Positions 46,765-59,999 of a stretch of 64,000 nucleotides of DNA are shown one piece after another (within the stretch, counting starts at the first letter, position 1; each line of letters begins with the position of its first letter). The DNA lies in NCBI GenBank assembly GCA_002633005.1, contig NMRA01000229.1, positions 483,694 through 547,693 of the forward strand. Reading direction: 5' to 3'. The DNA comes from Phoronis australis. Its lineage: Eukaryota; Phoronida; Phoronidae. Both the position numbers and the translations under genes were made by a program. The notes under the pieces were generated by a model. It saw only the letters and a program-made list of their open reading frames with translations, ran no database searches and had not been told where the DNA came from.

Positions 46765-49700
46765 TTCAGGGGTGATAGTACATCCTCACAAAAAGTTACT
46801 CATTTCAAAATACAGCAAATGAAATCAAATGAACCATACATATAGGAACACGGAGTTATAATTAACACATACCACGACTCTGGATACAATTTAGTCAGCA
46901 AAACTTGAAAATATGTCGCGGTTTGCTCGAGTTTCACTCAGTTACCTGGTGCCATTTTGAGGAAGTTACATGAAATTACGCATGTTGACGAATGAAAAGT
47001 CCAAAGGACACACATCTTACATGTTTCACCCGATACCTTCTCATGCTATTTTACAAGTGTCGCGCGCTAGCGTCTGATTACATTTGGCAGAAGTTTCTCA
47101 TATTCATGTAAAATTTTGAAAATGTTACTGATCACTCGAAATTAGAAGGATAAACAATATGGGATTTGAGGAGTATGTAGCTTTTATTTTTGCAAGTGAG
47201 ATGTTGGCTATGGATGACAAATAGACAAACTTACAGTAATTCAGCATTTATTTCGCACAAAAAGAATTACCAACACAGATACCGTGGCACGTGTTTAATG
47301 ACATCTAATTAGTACAACAGACTAAACAATTTTTATTATTTATTTTTATGAAATTATACAAAAGGCTTTCATGTTGCGGAAAGTCACTTCTTGCAGGGTC
47401 ACACAACGATGGAATGAACTGTCATCCTTTTCCAAGCTTAATGTTCTAGTAACACACGTTTTAACAATTGTTGAATGGTTGGACGAAGTTATAAGGAACC
47501 AGGCAGTACCTATCCCTTTACCAATACACAGTCCGTAATAGCGGAATGTTTAAGTAATCGCTCCACACATGATTCCGACACAAAGGACACAACGCAATTT
47601 TGAACTAACGGCAAAACCGGAAGTACAGTTCATTCAGGAACCCAGGCTTAAGAATGCCGGATGTGCCAATGGAGAAGTGTCTATTGCCAGCCAGCAAACG
47701 GGCATAAAATAATCGACAGCGGACCTTAACTTTAATAAAACCAAAATAGGGTCAATTTATATTGAAAATGTTGACAAAATGCGCCCAAAATTTTACCGAA
47801 ATTATTTTGGCGGACTCGAACCTGCAGCCAATGAGACTACTGCATTGGCGAAAGGCGAAGGCACTCCGTCCCCGGCTGTTTTATCGAAACAAATGGTTCG
47901 GTTCAAATGATAAATGCCGTATGCATACAATGATGGTTTCAGACACTTGCACGAATTACGAACTAGTCACAGTCATGTGCCAATGACTGAATAGCAAGGC
48001 CGAATATCTTGCCGATTATACTTGCGAAAACATTGAAAATAAGCCTAGACGGGAACTAAGATACCGGCGGTGAACTCTCGCGACTTCCGTTACGGCCGGG
48101 CGGCTGACTTCCAACAATGAACGACAGAATAACATTTGGTGGAGAAATAACTTCAGTAAGAAAACTTGCTATGGTGTTAAGTAGAAAAGGAATAATTCCC
48201 ACTTAGACAGAAACTTTCGTGTATTAAGCTACTACCCGGCGGAGCCCCATCTGGCCTGCCGTGCGCGGACATCTGCGTTCCGCGGGGCAAGATGAGTACA
48301 TTACTTATCTACCCTGGCATTATATGAGTGAAATTCCTGTCACAAAGAGATTAAAAAATACTGTATCATGCGCCTATTACTGTAATATTTTCCTATCGCC
48401 GACATTCAGATCATTGACTCCAATTCACTACACCCTGCATCTCGTTTGCGTCACAGAATTTTTATATTTAGACAACAGGTGTATATATTGTAAATTTTTG
48501 TCAAGTTTCGAAATATGTTTTCCCTAATAATTGAAATTCAAAATCAATTTAGTAAGCGATTTTTTTTCCTGGCGAAGAGTCGGGGGTATTACTTCGCGGC
48601 CGGGGTTACTGCGTCCGGGCAGCACAGGTACACATTGTTGCAAATGAGGTGTGGAGGTCACAGTTTCGAGATAGAATTTGTTTTTGTTTGTTGAAACTTT
48701 GCCGTGTGAGGATGTTTTTCTATTGTACATTTTAACGGCCAGTAAAGTCGGTGCTGATTTGCTGCGACACAATCCGGGTAGTCACATGACAATTGCTCAC
48801 TCCAGGCTGGTACTTTGGCCAGTTTCACGATATCGCGATTAAGAGACATTTGCAGATCTAGAAAGTTTTTTTTCTCTAATTTGTTACCTAAACGGGTACT
48901 GATGCTGAAATTTGACGCACCCTCGCGATGAGTGAGAGGTGACCTCAGTAGCCGAGCGTTGGCTACGGGAGATGCGACATACTTCACAAACATATGATTA
49001 TGAAATACCATTCGTCATATGTAAAGAAAAGCTAAAATTTGGAAATAAATAATCAAATTTGTATAAAAAATAACCAAACAATGTGAACCACGAATTTATG
49101 CTCAGGGTGATGTCAATACGTTTACAAGAAAACATGACCGCTATTCAAGAATCGTTCCGGAACTGAATGCATAGGAACTCAGGTCACGGAAATAAACGGG
49201 AATAGTCGATAACTTTCTGATCTCGGCCGAGGTGCAAAGTTGAGCTCAAAAAGGCTTTTGGTTTGATAACAGAAAGGATGTGAACATTATGCCATGTTAC
49301 ATTGTACTTGATTTGGTATACAGTTTTAAGTTTTTGAAGTAATTGCCCTTTGAGATAAGGACTTTAATAAGGAGATCCATTTCAGACGGTAGCCTCTCTT
49401 GGGGGTGCGGTTCACGGGAATTGTTCCTTTTTCGCTCTATACACGTAAATCAGACACTGCCAGGTGTTCATGAGGGATGTTGAGATTCCACATTCATCAA
49501 AAACCCAAAACAACCGTGCACAGCACACCTATATCAAGACATTTGACCCAAACAACCAAAAAATGGAAAACACAATAGAATAGACCGCCATCGGAAAGGG
49601 GGAATTTTGAAGAACTTGAAGACCACTATTTGTGAATTGCACAAAAGTACTATTTCCAATTAGTAGTTATAGAATAATGCTGCCTTTTTTCTTATAGTAT

Positions 49701-49903
49701 CACAAGAATACTATTCCTTTTGACGCACGTTACAGGAATTTTTGTAAGGAATTGGCACATGTCGAAAAGACCGTCGGGGCTACGAGTTGTGACACATGTC
49801 GAAAGAGACACTCAAAGTATTTGCAATCATAAACAAAAATTACAGGGTTTCCTTTGGAGTTCAAGTTTAATTCGTGAACCGTTATAGGTACGTCTGAAAT
49901 GAT
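46765..49903. other. uncharacterised stretch
   Basis: One minus frame of 117 codons (49011-48658) has a CDYPDC motif and no family match. I do not call it. The rest shows short frames only and no recognised repeat end. Confidence 0.35.
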
Positions 49904-50020
49904 CAAAACTGCACATCAATACAAATGCCCCATCTCCTGTGTTCCCCCTGTTACCCGTCAAAACTACACTTTAATACGCATTTCCCATCTCTTATGTTCC
50001 CCCGGTTACCCGTCAAAACT
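49904..50020. repeat. 55-bp tandem repeat, two units
   Basis: Two 55-bp units begin CAAAACT at 49904 and 49959, share CCCATCTC(C/T)T and GTTACCCGT, and are followed by the start of a third unit at 50014. Confidence 0.85.
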
Positions 50021-50084
50021 CTGCGAGCATGCTTGCTGAAATAAATTTAACATTCCGTTTTGTAAGAAATGTCGTTGGTTTCTG

Positions 50085-50765
50085 ATTCACATGTTTATGT
50101 GTCTACTACAGTCGACAGATTCATAGATGATTTTTGACAATTGATGTTTCAGTGAATTTTGTTATAGCCTGAACTTATAAAACGCTATAATCCGATCCTC
50201 AAATAGTACAGTACACTTAAACGATTTTTGCCTCTCTAAAATAACTCTCAAAGACATTGACGAAATTCGGACAGTTCCCACAAATATACTCACAATTCTA
50301 AATTATTGACAATAAATACGTTGCTTTTTGACTATTTGGCGTTTGAACTTACAGGAGATCAAAAGGAGAAATCACGGTAAACGCATTGCTCGTGCAATCG
50401 GTTTTTGGCTTCTGTTTTACATGCTTTCATGTATATGTTTAAAAAAATTTACTGATTGATAGATGATTTTGACAATTAGAAGCTAATCCTGTAAGAAATA
50501 ACTGTGCTTCACTGAACTTAGTTGTAGGCTGACGTCGTATCCCCAATCTAAACGATTTTTGTCTATCTGAATTAAGTCTCAAGAATATTGATGAATGTCG
50601 GTCAACTCCACAAAGTGTCCCAAAATATTCCCACAATTCAAATGGCAATAAATTTTATTGACTAAGGCTAGAATTAGATTAGTGGTTTAAATTCACAAAC
50701 CGTAGATCGAAAAAGAAGTCTAAGTTCTTAATTAAATGAAGTTAAACTCATTGCTCATTTAACTT
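50085..50765. repeat. diverged ~330-bp direct duplication
   Basis: Two halves share an ordered set of words: ATAGATGATTTTTGACAATT, AAACGATTTTTG(C/T)CT, AA(G)A(C/A)ATTGA(C/T)GAA, CCACAATTC, GGCAATAAAT-like and CTCATTGCTC-like. The first half is about 50085-50410 and the second about 50440-50765. They are far more diverged than the N-joined duplications, so this is an old local duplication. Confidence 0.6.
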
Positions 50766-50769
50766 GATC

Positions 50770-52385
50770 TTTGCACTCCCTCGATGGCATTAGTTCCAAG
50801 TAGTATTGCGGAATGAATGTTTATAACCATGCAAAGGAAATTCCCTACGAAATGGTGCCTTTTTCAACACAAATCCCTACAAAGGGGTTCAGCATGGGAG
50901 TTTGAAATTCCACAAAAATTCCCTTTTCAACTACACCTGTACACAAACCTACAGAAGGATTTTAGCATTCCCAACTGCTTTGTGTGTAACCATCATTCTC
51001 GATAAGCTCTTCCAGTCTTTTTACAAGTAGTTTTACATTACATTATAACCTAATTTTGTAATTCTGATTATATTTATCTGTAACATTGTATTTGTTCTAG
51101 TGGCTCCGTGGTCTCCATAAACGTTAATTTGTATTAATTGTATTTTTGTCTTAACGTGAATAAAGTGTATTGCTATTGCTGTTGCTACTATTAGCTATAT
51201 TTTAAAGCTTTTGTTGCAAAAGATGTACTCGTGATTGACAACTTTTCTTCCTGTGCTATTTCAGACATTATTAGTAAAGAATTCAATTCTCCAAGATATC
51301 CTTCGAATCGATTAGGTTCATGTAATTAACCGCTACAAAAGAGAGGCGTTTCGGGAACGAAGCTCTACGAAACAGTGAGTTTTCATGAAGCTGTTTATAC
51401 AAAAATCAGGTCCTTTTCTCGTGTCCCACACAGGGATGGCGTCGCATTCGAGGTCCAAGGTGCCCGTTGCTACGCCCCTCCTCTCCCTTTCAACCTATTT
51501 CATCAAAATTTGATATGCAATCCTGAGAGCGTGTTTGATGAGACAGGGCCCTTCATCTGTTCAACGTTCGTGCTTGTATTGCGGTAGCATGTAAGTTGAC
51601 AACAGTGTTAAATGCTTTGTCGCTCCAGGCGAAGTCAAGTCAGAGCTTACTCTTTTCATGGTCGACTGAATTGATGCTAGCAGGCGTTAATTAGCTTAAT
51701 TAATTTGGTTTGTAAATTGGAAACGATTAACGAGTGTGAATCAAGTAAGCTAGTTAAATGAGACGATACGGGTACTGCCTCAAACACACGCTCCACAAAC
51801 TGTCTAGGGAGCAGGCCGTATACCACTCAATTAAAGGCACTTTCGATGTAAAATCTGGACCCATACGCGCTCATTTCTAAGAAAGTAATTGGCAGGACTA
51901 GGGTGAAAATGAGTGGTTTAACATTTCCTTTGCCAGGTGAATTCAACAGGCCGATTTGATTCTACCCGCATGAATTTCAATTTTGTGCCCACATTTCTAA
52001 CAACTCTCGCGAACTTAAATGAGAAACTAAAACTCGAACAATGGAAACGCTCATGAAAACATTGTTAAAGTGGCCAGGTGTACACTTGCACCGGCCTGGA
52101 CATTTCTAAACATCTGACACCTTAGCAACAACAAATTTATCAGAAGGATTTGAATACATTCATATGAGTACTGTCCTGTGTAATTGACTGTAAGATTGGT
52201 TATCAGTTACCATCATATTTAAAATCTTGGTCTTGAGGATACACAACAAACTGTAGTCGACTCTCGATTTGAAAAGGAGCTTATATTTTCACAATATGAT
52301 GCTTCAAACACTATCAAATTGACGGTTACCCTGTTTTCGATTCGAGAACCGGCAAAGGCCGTAGAGATCATGCAGTGCGACTTAC
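50770..52385. other. non-coding spacer
   Basis: AT-rich, with a possible AATAAA at 51161. No domain-bearing frame was seen. Confidence 0.4.
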
Positions 52386-52719
52386 CAGCACGTTTCTGAG
52401 ACATCTCCAGCCATATCTGGGTCTTTTCAAGCAAACGAGATCCCAACTGTGTCCAAAATTGGAATGAACCCCCATATAGAGTTTCAGGATGAAGATTAGA
52501 CTTGAAGCGAAATTTCATTTCACTCATCGCCTCGCTTAGTGTTGTGATAACACGACATTTTTGGCCAGATGTATAATAGGAAGCTAACGACGCAAGGGAT
52601 AACGTTATTATTTGTGTCGTTAGCTTCGCAACAGGTGGCGAAAGCGTAGTTTGCCAAAAGCCGACATAATTTCTGTCTAAGACGGAAGTCCAAAATCCGA
52701 CTTTGTATTCATAAAACAA
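52386..52719 (-). CDS. candidate exon ending at a strong splice donor, unknown product
   Basis: The minus-strand frame is open from 52719 and reaches a strong donor, GCTG|GTAAGT, at 52386/52385 (phase 1). Beyond the donor the frame also stays open, so the donor is the main evidence. The 3' half looks protein-like (MSEMKFRFKSNLHPETLYGG, then FWTQLGSRLLEKTQIWLEM). The 5' half contains a perfect hairpin (52580-52627) and repeated GTCGG(A/C)TTTTGG words and is probably not coding, so the real exon may start at an AG near 52560. I recognise no family. Confidence 0.3.
52580..52627. repeat. perfect 13-bp-stem hairpin with an inner palindrome
   Basis: GAAGCTAACGAC pairs exactly with GTCGTTAGCTTC, and the loop contains ATAACGTTAT. 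Flanking GGATTTTGG/CTAAG words suggest the interior or end of a small palindromic transposon. Confidence 0.7.
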
Positions 52720-52829
52720 TATGAATTTTCTTTTAACTTAGCCCGAATTGTTGTCTTAACTTAAGCAAGATTTTGGTCTTAAGTATTAAGTCTAAGTCTG
52801 TTTTCATGAAACGAGCTCTTGGAATTTCG

Positions 52830-55469
52830 TTAACGAATTTTTACGCAAACCTAAATCATTATCTTTCACCTCAACATCTATTTAAAAACATTATGAAAAA
52901 GTTTGTGGCAGTCCTTGGATAGGTCCACACGGAAATAATTGTCTGTCTGAAAACACTTCAATGTTGTCTGCCGACTAGCTTGATGTAAGTTTACTATGAC
53001 AACTTTCAGACACTTCCGTTACTCTTTCGGTTAGGTAAAATATACATGTTCAGGGCCCTTCACACCGACTCATTTAGAAACCTGTTACTTAAAAAAGAAA
53101 AAGGACACACAAAGTGCTCGATCTTTTTACCACAAACCACACAAAACCATAAGATTCAATTTCAAAATGGATTGATTATAGAGGTCATGACGACTGCCTC
53201 AAATGTACCAACGCCGCCCTTTTACCCCACCCCATCGACATCAGAACAAATCTCCTGACTTCACTCTTATTCTTTTTTGGCTTTATCTGTACGTCTGTAG
53301 TAAATGTTCTAAAGTTTTCTTTCCACGCACCATTACACCGGTCGTCATCGTGTTCCCTAAATTCAGCACATTTGTGGAATTTGTGCAAACACTGATTGTC
53401 CTTTTTATTGCTGTTCTGTCTTCATTGCTAAGTCACTCTCTAACTTTGATGCATACAGAGAGTAAAGTATACGTTCAATATTTTAATTCCTTAAAAATAA
53501 ATATGTACGAAGTCCTTAAAATAGGGGCGTGGCATGAAAATGTCCTTATTTGTATTAAATTAGGGGCTCAGTTTTCAGATACATTATTAGAAAATGAAGA
53601 ACTCACAGTCAAGATAATGTTATAGAAAAACAATATTAGTAAGTAAACTAAGTCTGCAAATGCGCTGAATATTCAGTTAATATTGTCGAGGCGTTATTAA
53701 AACTGTTTCGCGCTTCCGGCCGCTGAGACCTTATGTCGTCATTTGAGCGAGTTTTTGTCGTCAAATGTATTGTCGCAGAAAAATGCTAGACTCGTTATTT
53801 CATAATTATCCCAAATGTTTCGAAGCCACATTGAAACAAAGGGTTCGAAGAGGCTCTTATGCTTAATTAGGCTTGCTATTCGTCACTAGATTTAAGTTGT
53901 TACTGGTCACTGCAACCAAGCTCGAAACATGACAGTTCACATGACAAGATCAAGCTGCCCTACGCGTGCCGCGTGCCAACGGATTTTCTCTTTTTGCCAA
54001 AGGCTTTGCGACCTTACCTACCACATGATGGACACATAACCTGCATATCGCGTTTTTGTCGTGATAGACCGACCCGAAAACCTCGCCACTTTTCTGGTCG
54101 GTGGAAATTCCTGAGAAAATCACAAACCTTTGTTTGTCCAGTGACATGCGATTCGATTTCACGCCTATACACATTAGCTGATGGCGTTAAGTTCCATTGC
54201 CGGACCAGGCGTAATTACCATGTTCATTGGCCCTACAGCCCTAATGGGTAATAAACTGTTGAAATCGCTGATAAAAAAGTGTCAAGTTTATAGTCCCTGT
54301 AACACCTGAGATTCTAATACGAACACTTGGGGTTATGTGCCTGGAGGTAATCGCTAGATTATTCAGGTTCATCAGTTTTCCAACTTCTTGAGGAAACAGG
54401 CAGATTGTTCAGCTTTACCCATGAGAAGCCTCATGCTGGGGTGTCTCCAAGAGTCATCTTTAGGTTATTATTCTAATGGGGTAGACCTAAGCACGACTGG
54501 TGCGCCACAAAAGGCGTCTAGCCAATTGCCTACATTTTCCCTTGCTAAAATCATAACACGTTGTATAGTTGAATAGTACAGACTGTCGTTAAGAGCGAAG
54601 TGTAATCACCACGGCGTTTTTATTGAACTTTTTGAAAATATGGAAATGCTTTTGTGCGCTAATTACATATAGTGAAGATCTGTCACAGTCTATTTTTCGT
54701 GGAAAATATGTTTTTGAAGCCAGCCCCATCAAAATAAGGAGCATGGCACATCTTTCAGGAAATGAAAAGCGCTGCTTTTTGAACTTTGGATTACTTTATT
54801 CTTGCATGACATTCAGTGACTAACACAGTCAAGACATATTATCATCGCAGTGTCAATTTTGCACAGAACAATTTGAAAATAAATATACATTGCAAGGGAC
54901 ACTTCGTCAGATGAGAAACAAATAAAATAAAAATAAAAATAATAAAATTGCACGTGACTCGGTGCACCTCAACCCATTCACTCGTTCAGTTACACTGTAG
55001 AGCCATATTACGCCTTCTCACCACATTTTGACAAAACATAAACACAACTTGCATTCTTTCGACTCCCGTCTAAAGTTCAACATCCCAAATTACCTTCAAA
55101 TTAATCTTCTATTGTTCGGTGTAATGTGAAGTGCTCTTCCACAAGTCTGTGACTGTAGGCGAAAGTTTCATTAATGAATAGCTGTTAATATCCTCGCTTA
55201 ACAAGATTGGCAATGTCCTTTTTTATGCATACTTCAACGCCCTCTGGTGACGTAAGTGAGATATCCTTTCAGGTTCTACACGAAAAGTGTCAGCACGTGA
55301 ACCTGTACGTGCATTCAAGTAGTTGAATTCAATCTGACAGTTACAGATTTCAATGGAAGTAAATTTTCAGGAATTGGTGACGTCAGTTCGTATTTATAGA
55401 TGATAGGTAAACAAATATCCACAACCAGCACATCAAAATAAAAGCAGTTTCCGTTTACTAAATACTGAG
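52830..55469. other. downstream region of Sp gene 2
   Basis: No protein domain on either strand. A minus-strand AATAAA (complement at 54795-54800) about 0.67 kb past the stop is one possible polyadenylation signal for Sp gene 2. An A-rich AATAAA-like run occurs on the plus strand at 54919-54946. Confidence 0.4.
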
Positions 55470-56516
55470 TTATACAGCAGTCTTTGCGGGTTCTGGTATC
55501 TCTTTTACGTGGTCGTGGCTAGACTCTTCATCAGCTCCCTCCTCGCTGTGTGTTTTCACGTGCTTAGCTAGGTGATCACTACGCATAAATTTTTTATTGC
55601 AAACAGGGCAAGCAAATCTTTTTTCACCCGTGTGAGTTCGTAGATGACGCTGAAGTTCGTCAGAGCGCGTGAATCGCTTGCCGCAAAACAGCCAGTTGCA
55701 CACAAATGGTCGTTCCCCTGTGTGCCAGCGAAGATGCGCCTTCAGGTGGGAGGTTTTGTTGTAAATCTTTCCACATCCAGGTATGTGGCAGTTATGTAGT
55801 GGTTTGCGCCTAAGATGCGCTCCAGCCGGTCCGAGCCTTTCTGCCTCTTGGCAATTTGGACATGAGCAGGTGGCGCGACCAGGATACCTTCTTTGATTGC
55901 GCGGAGAACCAATAGGCGGCGGTGAATAAAACGGGCTAGGGGTGCTTACGATATCGTTTTTTGTCGATAACATAGCTTTATAATTGTATGAATCTTGGAA
56001 CGGTGGACTGCTACCCAGGAAAGAAGCCGACAAAGGATCCGATGTGTACGGGTAAGTGCAATAGGGTGACCCAACGGATGATGGAACTTCCGGTAACCAA
56101 TTAGACGATGGTGAGTGAACATCCCATAGTGCATTTGGTGCCGTGCTCATTTCCGGCTTAAGTGGGTGCGTTACCTGTGGAACGTACGGCCATGAATCAT
56201 AAGCAACATGGCGGCCATAAAATCCGCCATTCACTTGATCCATTTTGTGCTGTAGAGAAGGCTGTCCTGTCTCTGTGCACGGGTGGGTGAATTGTGAATA
56301 CGTTAGGTCACTGCTGTATGTGCTCGCGGCCGTCGGCGAACTCACAGTAGAGACGCTAGACGTCGCCATTCCGACCAATGATACGGGGCTACTTGTTTTT
56401 TTCCACGGATAGAATCCTTTGGAGGACTCGTGAGTCGTCAAAGATGGCGGTGTACCCACAACGGGCTTGTAAAGTGATGTTATCACGGAAACGGGAGCAC
56501 CAGCTAAACGGGATTC
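55470..56516 (-). CDS. Sp6-9 subfamily zinc-finger transcription factor, exon 2 (gene 2)
   Basis: This nuclear GC/GT-box-binding factor is convergent with gene 1. The exon begins after TGTCTTTTTCAG, codes 348 residues from ESRLAGAP and ends at TAA. Joined to the 6-codon exon at 61325-61308 it gives about 354 residues. In order (joined numbering): GFYPWKK near 40-46 (FHPWKR in Sp8/9), YDSW near 112, ALWDVHS near 136 followed by a Trp-containing segment (WWDVHS in Sp9), the buttonhead box CSCPNC at 223-228, then [15 protein letters not shown], which is almost identical to Sp8/9. Three C2H2 fingers follow (249-271, 279-301, 309-329) with KTSHLKA, RSDELQR and RSDHLAK helices. The tail is acidic, ending near [11 protein letters not shown]. 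The classic SP box ([10 protein letters not shown]) is not recognisable: the site reads [12 protein letters not shown]. Finger 3 has KKF and HLAK where gene 1 has KRF and HLSK. Confidence 0.93.
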   Translation of the reverse strand, partial: ESRLAGAPVSVITSLYKPVVGTPPSLTTHESSKGFYPWKKTSSPVSLVGMATSSVSTVSSPTAASTYSSDLTYSQFTHPCTETGQPSLQHKMDQVNGGFYGRHVAYDSWPYVPQVTHPLKPEMSTAPNALWDVHSPSSNWLPEVPSSVGSPYCTYPYTSDPLSASFLGSSPPFQDSYNYKAMLSTKNDIVSTPSPFYSPPPIGSPRNQRRYPGRATCSCPNCQEAERLGPAGAHLRRKPLHNCHIPGCGKIYNKTSHLKAHLRWHTGERPFVCNWLFCGKRFTRSDELQRHLRTHTGEKRFACPVCNKKFMRSDHLAKHVKTHSEEGADEESSHDHVKEIPEPAKTAV

Positions 56517-57540
56517 CTGAAAAAGACAATCAAGCAATCATTAAATTGTGCAAATAATATATTTCATTTAGTGGAGTTATGTTTCACTTTATTTGTTTCT
56601 AAATGAGATTGCTGTATTTAGTACAGAACTAATGTAACATTCAATGAGGAGAGTGTACAGCCTTTGATGGAAGCATTGATGTTAAGCATTTCGCTCTATT
56701 TATGTGCTTAAAAATGAAACTAAATCGAATTGGGCCTTTTTCTTTCATGAAGTAGATCTCGTGACGGGATGCTATTTTGTATATCCACAAGAACAGCTAT
56801 TAAAGAAACCTTTTTATTGTCGTCGGCAAACCCTTAAATTGCGGGTTCGAAAATGGCGCAGGAACGCATTGCCTGTGACTTGAGTTGCCGTATTATTCGG
56901 CAATAATTCAGAGCCAGGAGAGGGCGGTAATGTTTTTGAACCCCAAAGAGCTTCGGTTGAGAATTTAACATTGACATAAACAGGGACTAAATGCACCTTT
57001 GATTCGTGTTAAGTTGAAGGAGCATTTTATTTCTATCGTATGGCACTTTTCGCATGTATCAGGTTTCGTTCTTTGAGTTTGGGAAAATAAATTGTCGGCC
57101 TATATGCATGACCCCACGTGATGCCACGGTGTTGCGATTGCAAAGAGAAATTCAACGCTGCGGAGCGTCGTACCAGAATTACGACAAGATTACCAGCTGT
57201 ACGTTGAAACGGCTGGCCGACATTGTATGACAAGTGCTGCGTGATCTTCGATGTCGGCGGATAACTGTGGTAACACTACGTCCATTGTCGTTCTTAATTC
57301 CTCATGCAAAAACCTTAACACCGCAGCCCACCCTAGCTCTCTAACCTCCACTGTAGGTGGAAATGTCTGGAGGGTTGTTCTGTGGTTGTTAACTCACTCT
57401 GTAGCGTGACAACTTAATCCCAGTACATCGTTGCACTACTTGCTCTTAATTGACATGTGTGGTTTAATTTTTATTTAAAGCCGCAAAACACTCGACATGT
57501 ATATCAGTAGTACCACCGTCTCCCGAGCTTCAACTTCTGC

Positions 57541-57815
57541 AATCCTCATCGTTACCGTCGTCATCGTCACCACACCCGTCATGTACACTATTAACGTCAT
57601 CATCATTAGCAATATCACCATCATCGTTATCGCCATGAACATCATCAAAAACATCATAATCGTCTTCATAAACGTTTCGGCCGTTATCACCTTCAACATT
57701 ATCGTAACCGTTATGACTACAGTCAGTTTCATCGTCGTCGCCATCATCTTCATCTTCATCATCATCATCGTGTTTATCATTTTTATCGTCAACCTCATTA
57801 TCATCGTCAGCATCA
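57541..57815. repeat. imperfect ATC/GTC-type trinucleotide tract
   Basis: About 275 bases of degenerate (ATC)n, (GTC)n and (ATT)n triplets give Ile/Val-rich or Met/Thr-rich frames on either strand. It is low-complexity sequence and not a protein. Confidence 0.9.
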
Positions 57816-59999
57816 TTTCATTCGTTACCTACATGTTAGTGATTCTAGCAGAATAATAGCACACATATTCTGATCCATTTTGCAATTAAAACGGGATTCT
57901 TTGAAACACTCTACAGAATAAATATAATTAAAAATGTTAACCATAAAACACTCCTGGGATATTTTCCGCAGACATGAAAACCTCACAAAAACGCAGAATC
58001 TCGTGAAACATGTAGTATAAGTAAAACACGCAAAGTCACTATCTCCCTTCTGTAGATTTTTACGGAACTCTACCCAGGAGAGCGCCGATCATTTTACACG
58101 TAATTTCGAACGACGCCGGGAAACCAGAGCGAATTTTTGATCCGCAAACCAGACCAACAACCATATTAGTGGATGTGCTAATAGCGGACAAGTTGATCAT
58201 AACCTCAAGATCACCTCGAATATTTTGCAGCCTGAAATTTTCCCTCGAAGTAACGCTATCTCCGCATGTGCGAACCTCAGTCATACGGCCACATATTCTC
58301 CAGTTTGAAAATTACAGGAGTTGTCGCATGTCTGAAGTCCGCATATGTGCAGATAAAAAATTCACCACCGACAAGATATTTTAGGCAACGAAAATACCCG
58401 AGGTTTCCCCAATTGAGTTCACCACTGAGTTGCTAAGGTACGGAAGACCATGGCGATGCTCGAAAACAAAGCAAAGCAGGTTGAATTTAATGGGGAACTT
58501 CAGCTCTGCTCAAACCTAGAAATCTTCTAATCTGAGTAAGGAACGAGGTGGGAACGACTTTATAACGATAAGTGGTCTAAAAGTGGTTTTGACAATAGTC
58601 TCGAGTTTGTTACGTTTAACACTCTGTATGTCCACTAACAAGTGAATAGCAAAGTAAATGGTAAAAACTGTTCATAAGCTGTTGTGTTTTGACACTGAAA
58701 GCTGCAGAAAGCAGGGGTTTCGCGCCTTTAAAATTTAACCACATTTGTTGTCGAAACTGTCAATTTCGTGTTTATATTTTAAATAATATATTTTTCTATA
58801 TTTGTGATTCCATGGTTCCATTTACACAAAACAATAAATCAAAACATGCATCATTGCAATATAATATATTGCGACAATTGCAAACTCCAAAAATGAATTT
58901 TCAGCTGCAAATGTTACTATGTATTTTAGACAACAGCATTTTGACAAACAGTTACATAAAATGGTACTTTTCCAGGTTAAGAAAACGCAGGGCTTTTTGG
59001 AATTTGTTGATTTGGTTATTTTTGTACCATTTTAGTGCATGTTTTGAGACTGGAGGATTTTTTCGATTAGGCAACAAAGTCGACACCTCTACAAATCAAG
59101 AAATGTTTTGTTTTGTATCAAGCGCGGCATGAAAATGACTTTCTAAAGTATTTAAATACAGGTTGTCTAACGTCGGCGAAAGAATCCTAAAAATATTTGA
59201 AATAATACAATGTACTGCAACTTCTCTATAATAAGTTAACACGAAAGTAGCGGCAGGTAAACTCGCTATTTATATCACGGGAATTACCACGTTAATGCCA
59301 TGACCACTGGACGATTTAGGACGTCGTGAGAAAGCAAACTACAATGTTCGACGAAAAATGTCCCCGTTGACCCAAAATTGTCCCCCTAAATAAGCCTGTG
59401 ATGGTGTTGATAGATCCAATGATCACAAGGACAACCTGCGCAGGCATTACTTCCGCTTGGTTTTAATTAACCATTACGAACATGATAAAATTAAGTCTAA
59501 ACGTTCCTAATACTGTTTAACCAGTGGTAGGTTATTTTACAACAGTTTCAAGAAACATGTGGTTATCTCCTTACTTAATAATTATTGAGGCATTAAAACG
59601 AAACATTTCAACAGTCTGTTATTTCTAATTTCATCATTGCAAGTTAAACCAGTTGAAAATACTTTGTATTGATATTTTTCCAAAGTCGACAGATGACAAA
59701 AACTCGGCGCCAGAAAATCAATCAAGTCCCAGCAACTCGTAGGTTTGAATAGTTGATTTTTATAGAAGTGTCATTAAGTTTTAATATATTTCAATAACAA
59801 TGGTGATATTGGTAAGTTTAAAAGCAACAAAGCATTCCTCAGCTTTACAGTAACAGTCCGCGTGTCACGGGTGGATTGATTCGTTCCTTGTTTTCTATTA
59901 AGTATGTTTCCGTAACTAAAGATTGAACCGATGACACGTGAGCGTCTTTTACCTTTTCTCAGTGGTGGTAAATCAATGGTTAGAAAAGTTTCACGGTTG

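Noticed and set aside
49757-49810. Repeated ACACATGTCGAAA words considered as a possible CRISPR-like or operator array.
   Set aside because: Only two copies with no regular spacing pattern, in a eukaryotic context.
57475-57856. 119-codon Ile/Val-rich frame and 113-codon Met/Thr-rich frame resembling a membrane protein.
   Set aside because: Both arise from a degenerate trinucleotide tract. Hydrophobicity is a codon artefact.
58689-59132. 147-codon plus frame within the Sp gene 2 intron.
   Set aside because: AT-rich composition, no domain and no splice context.
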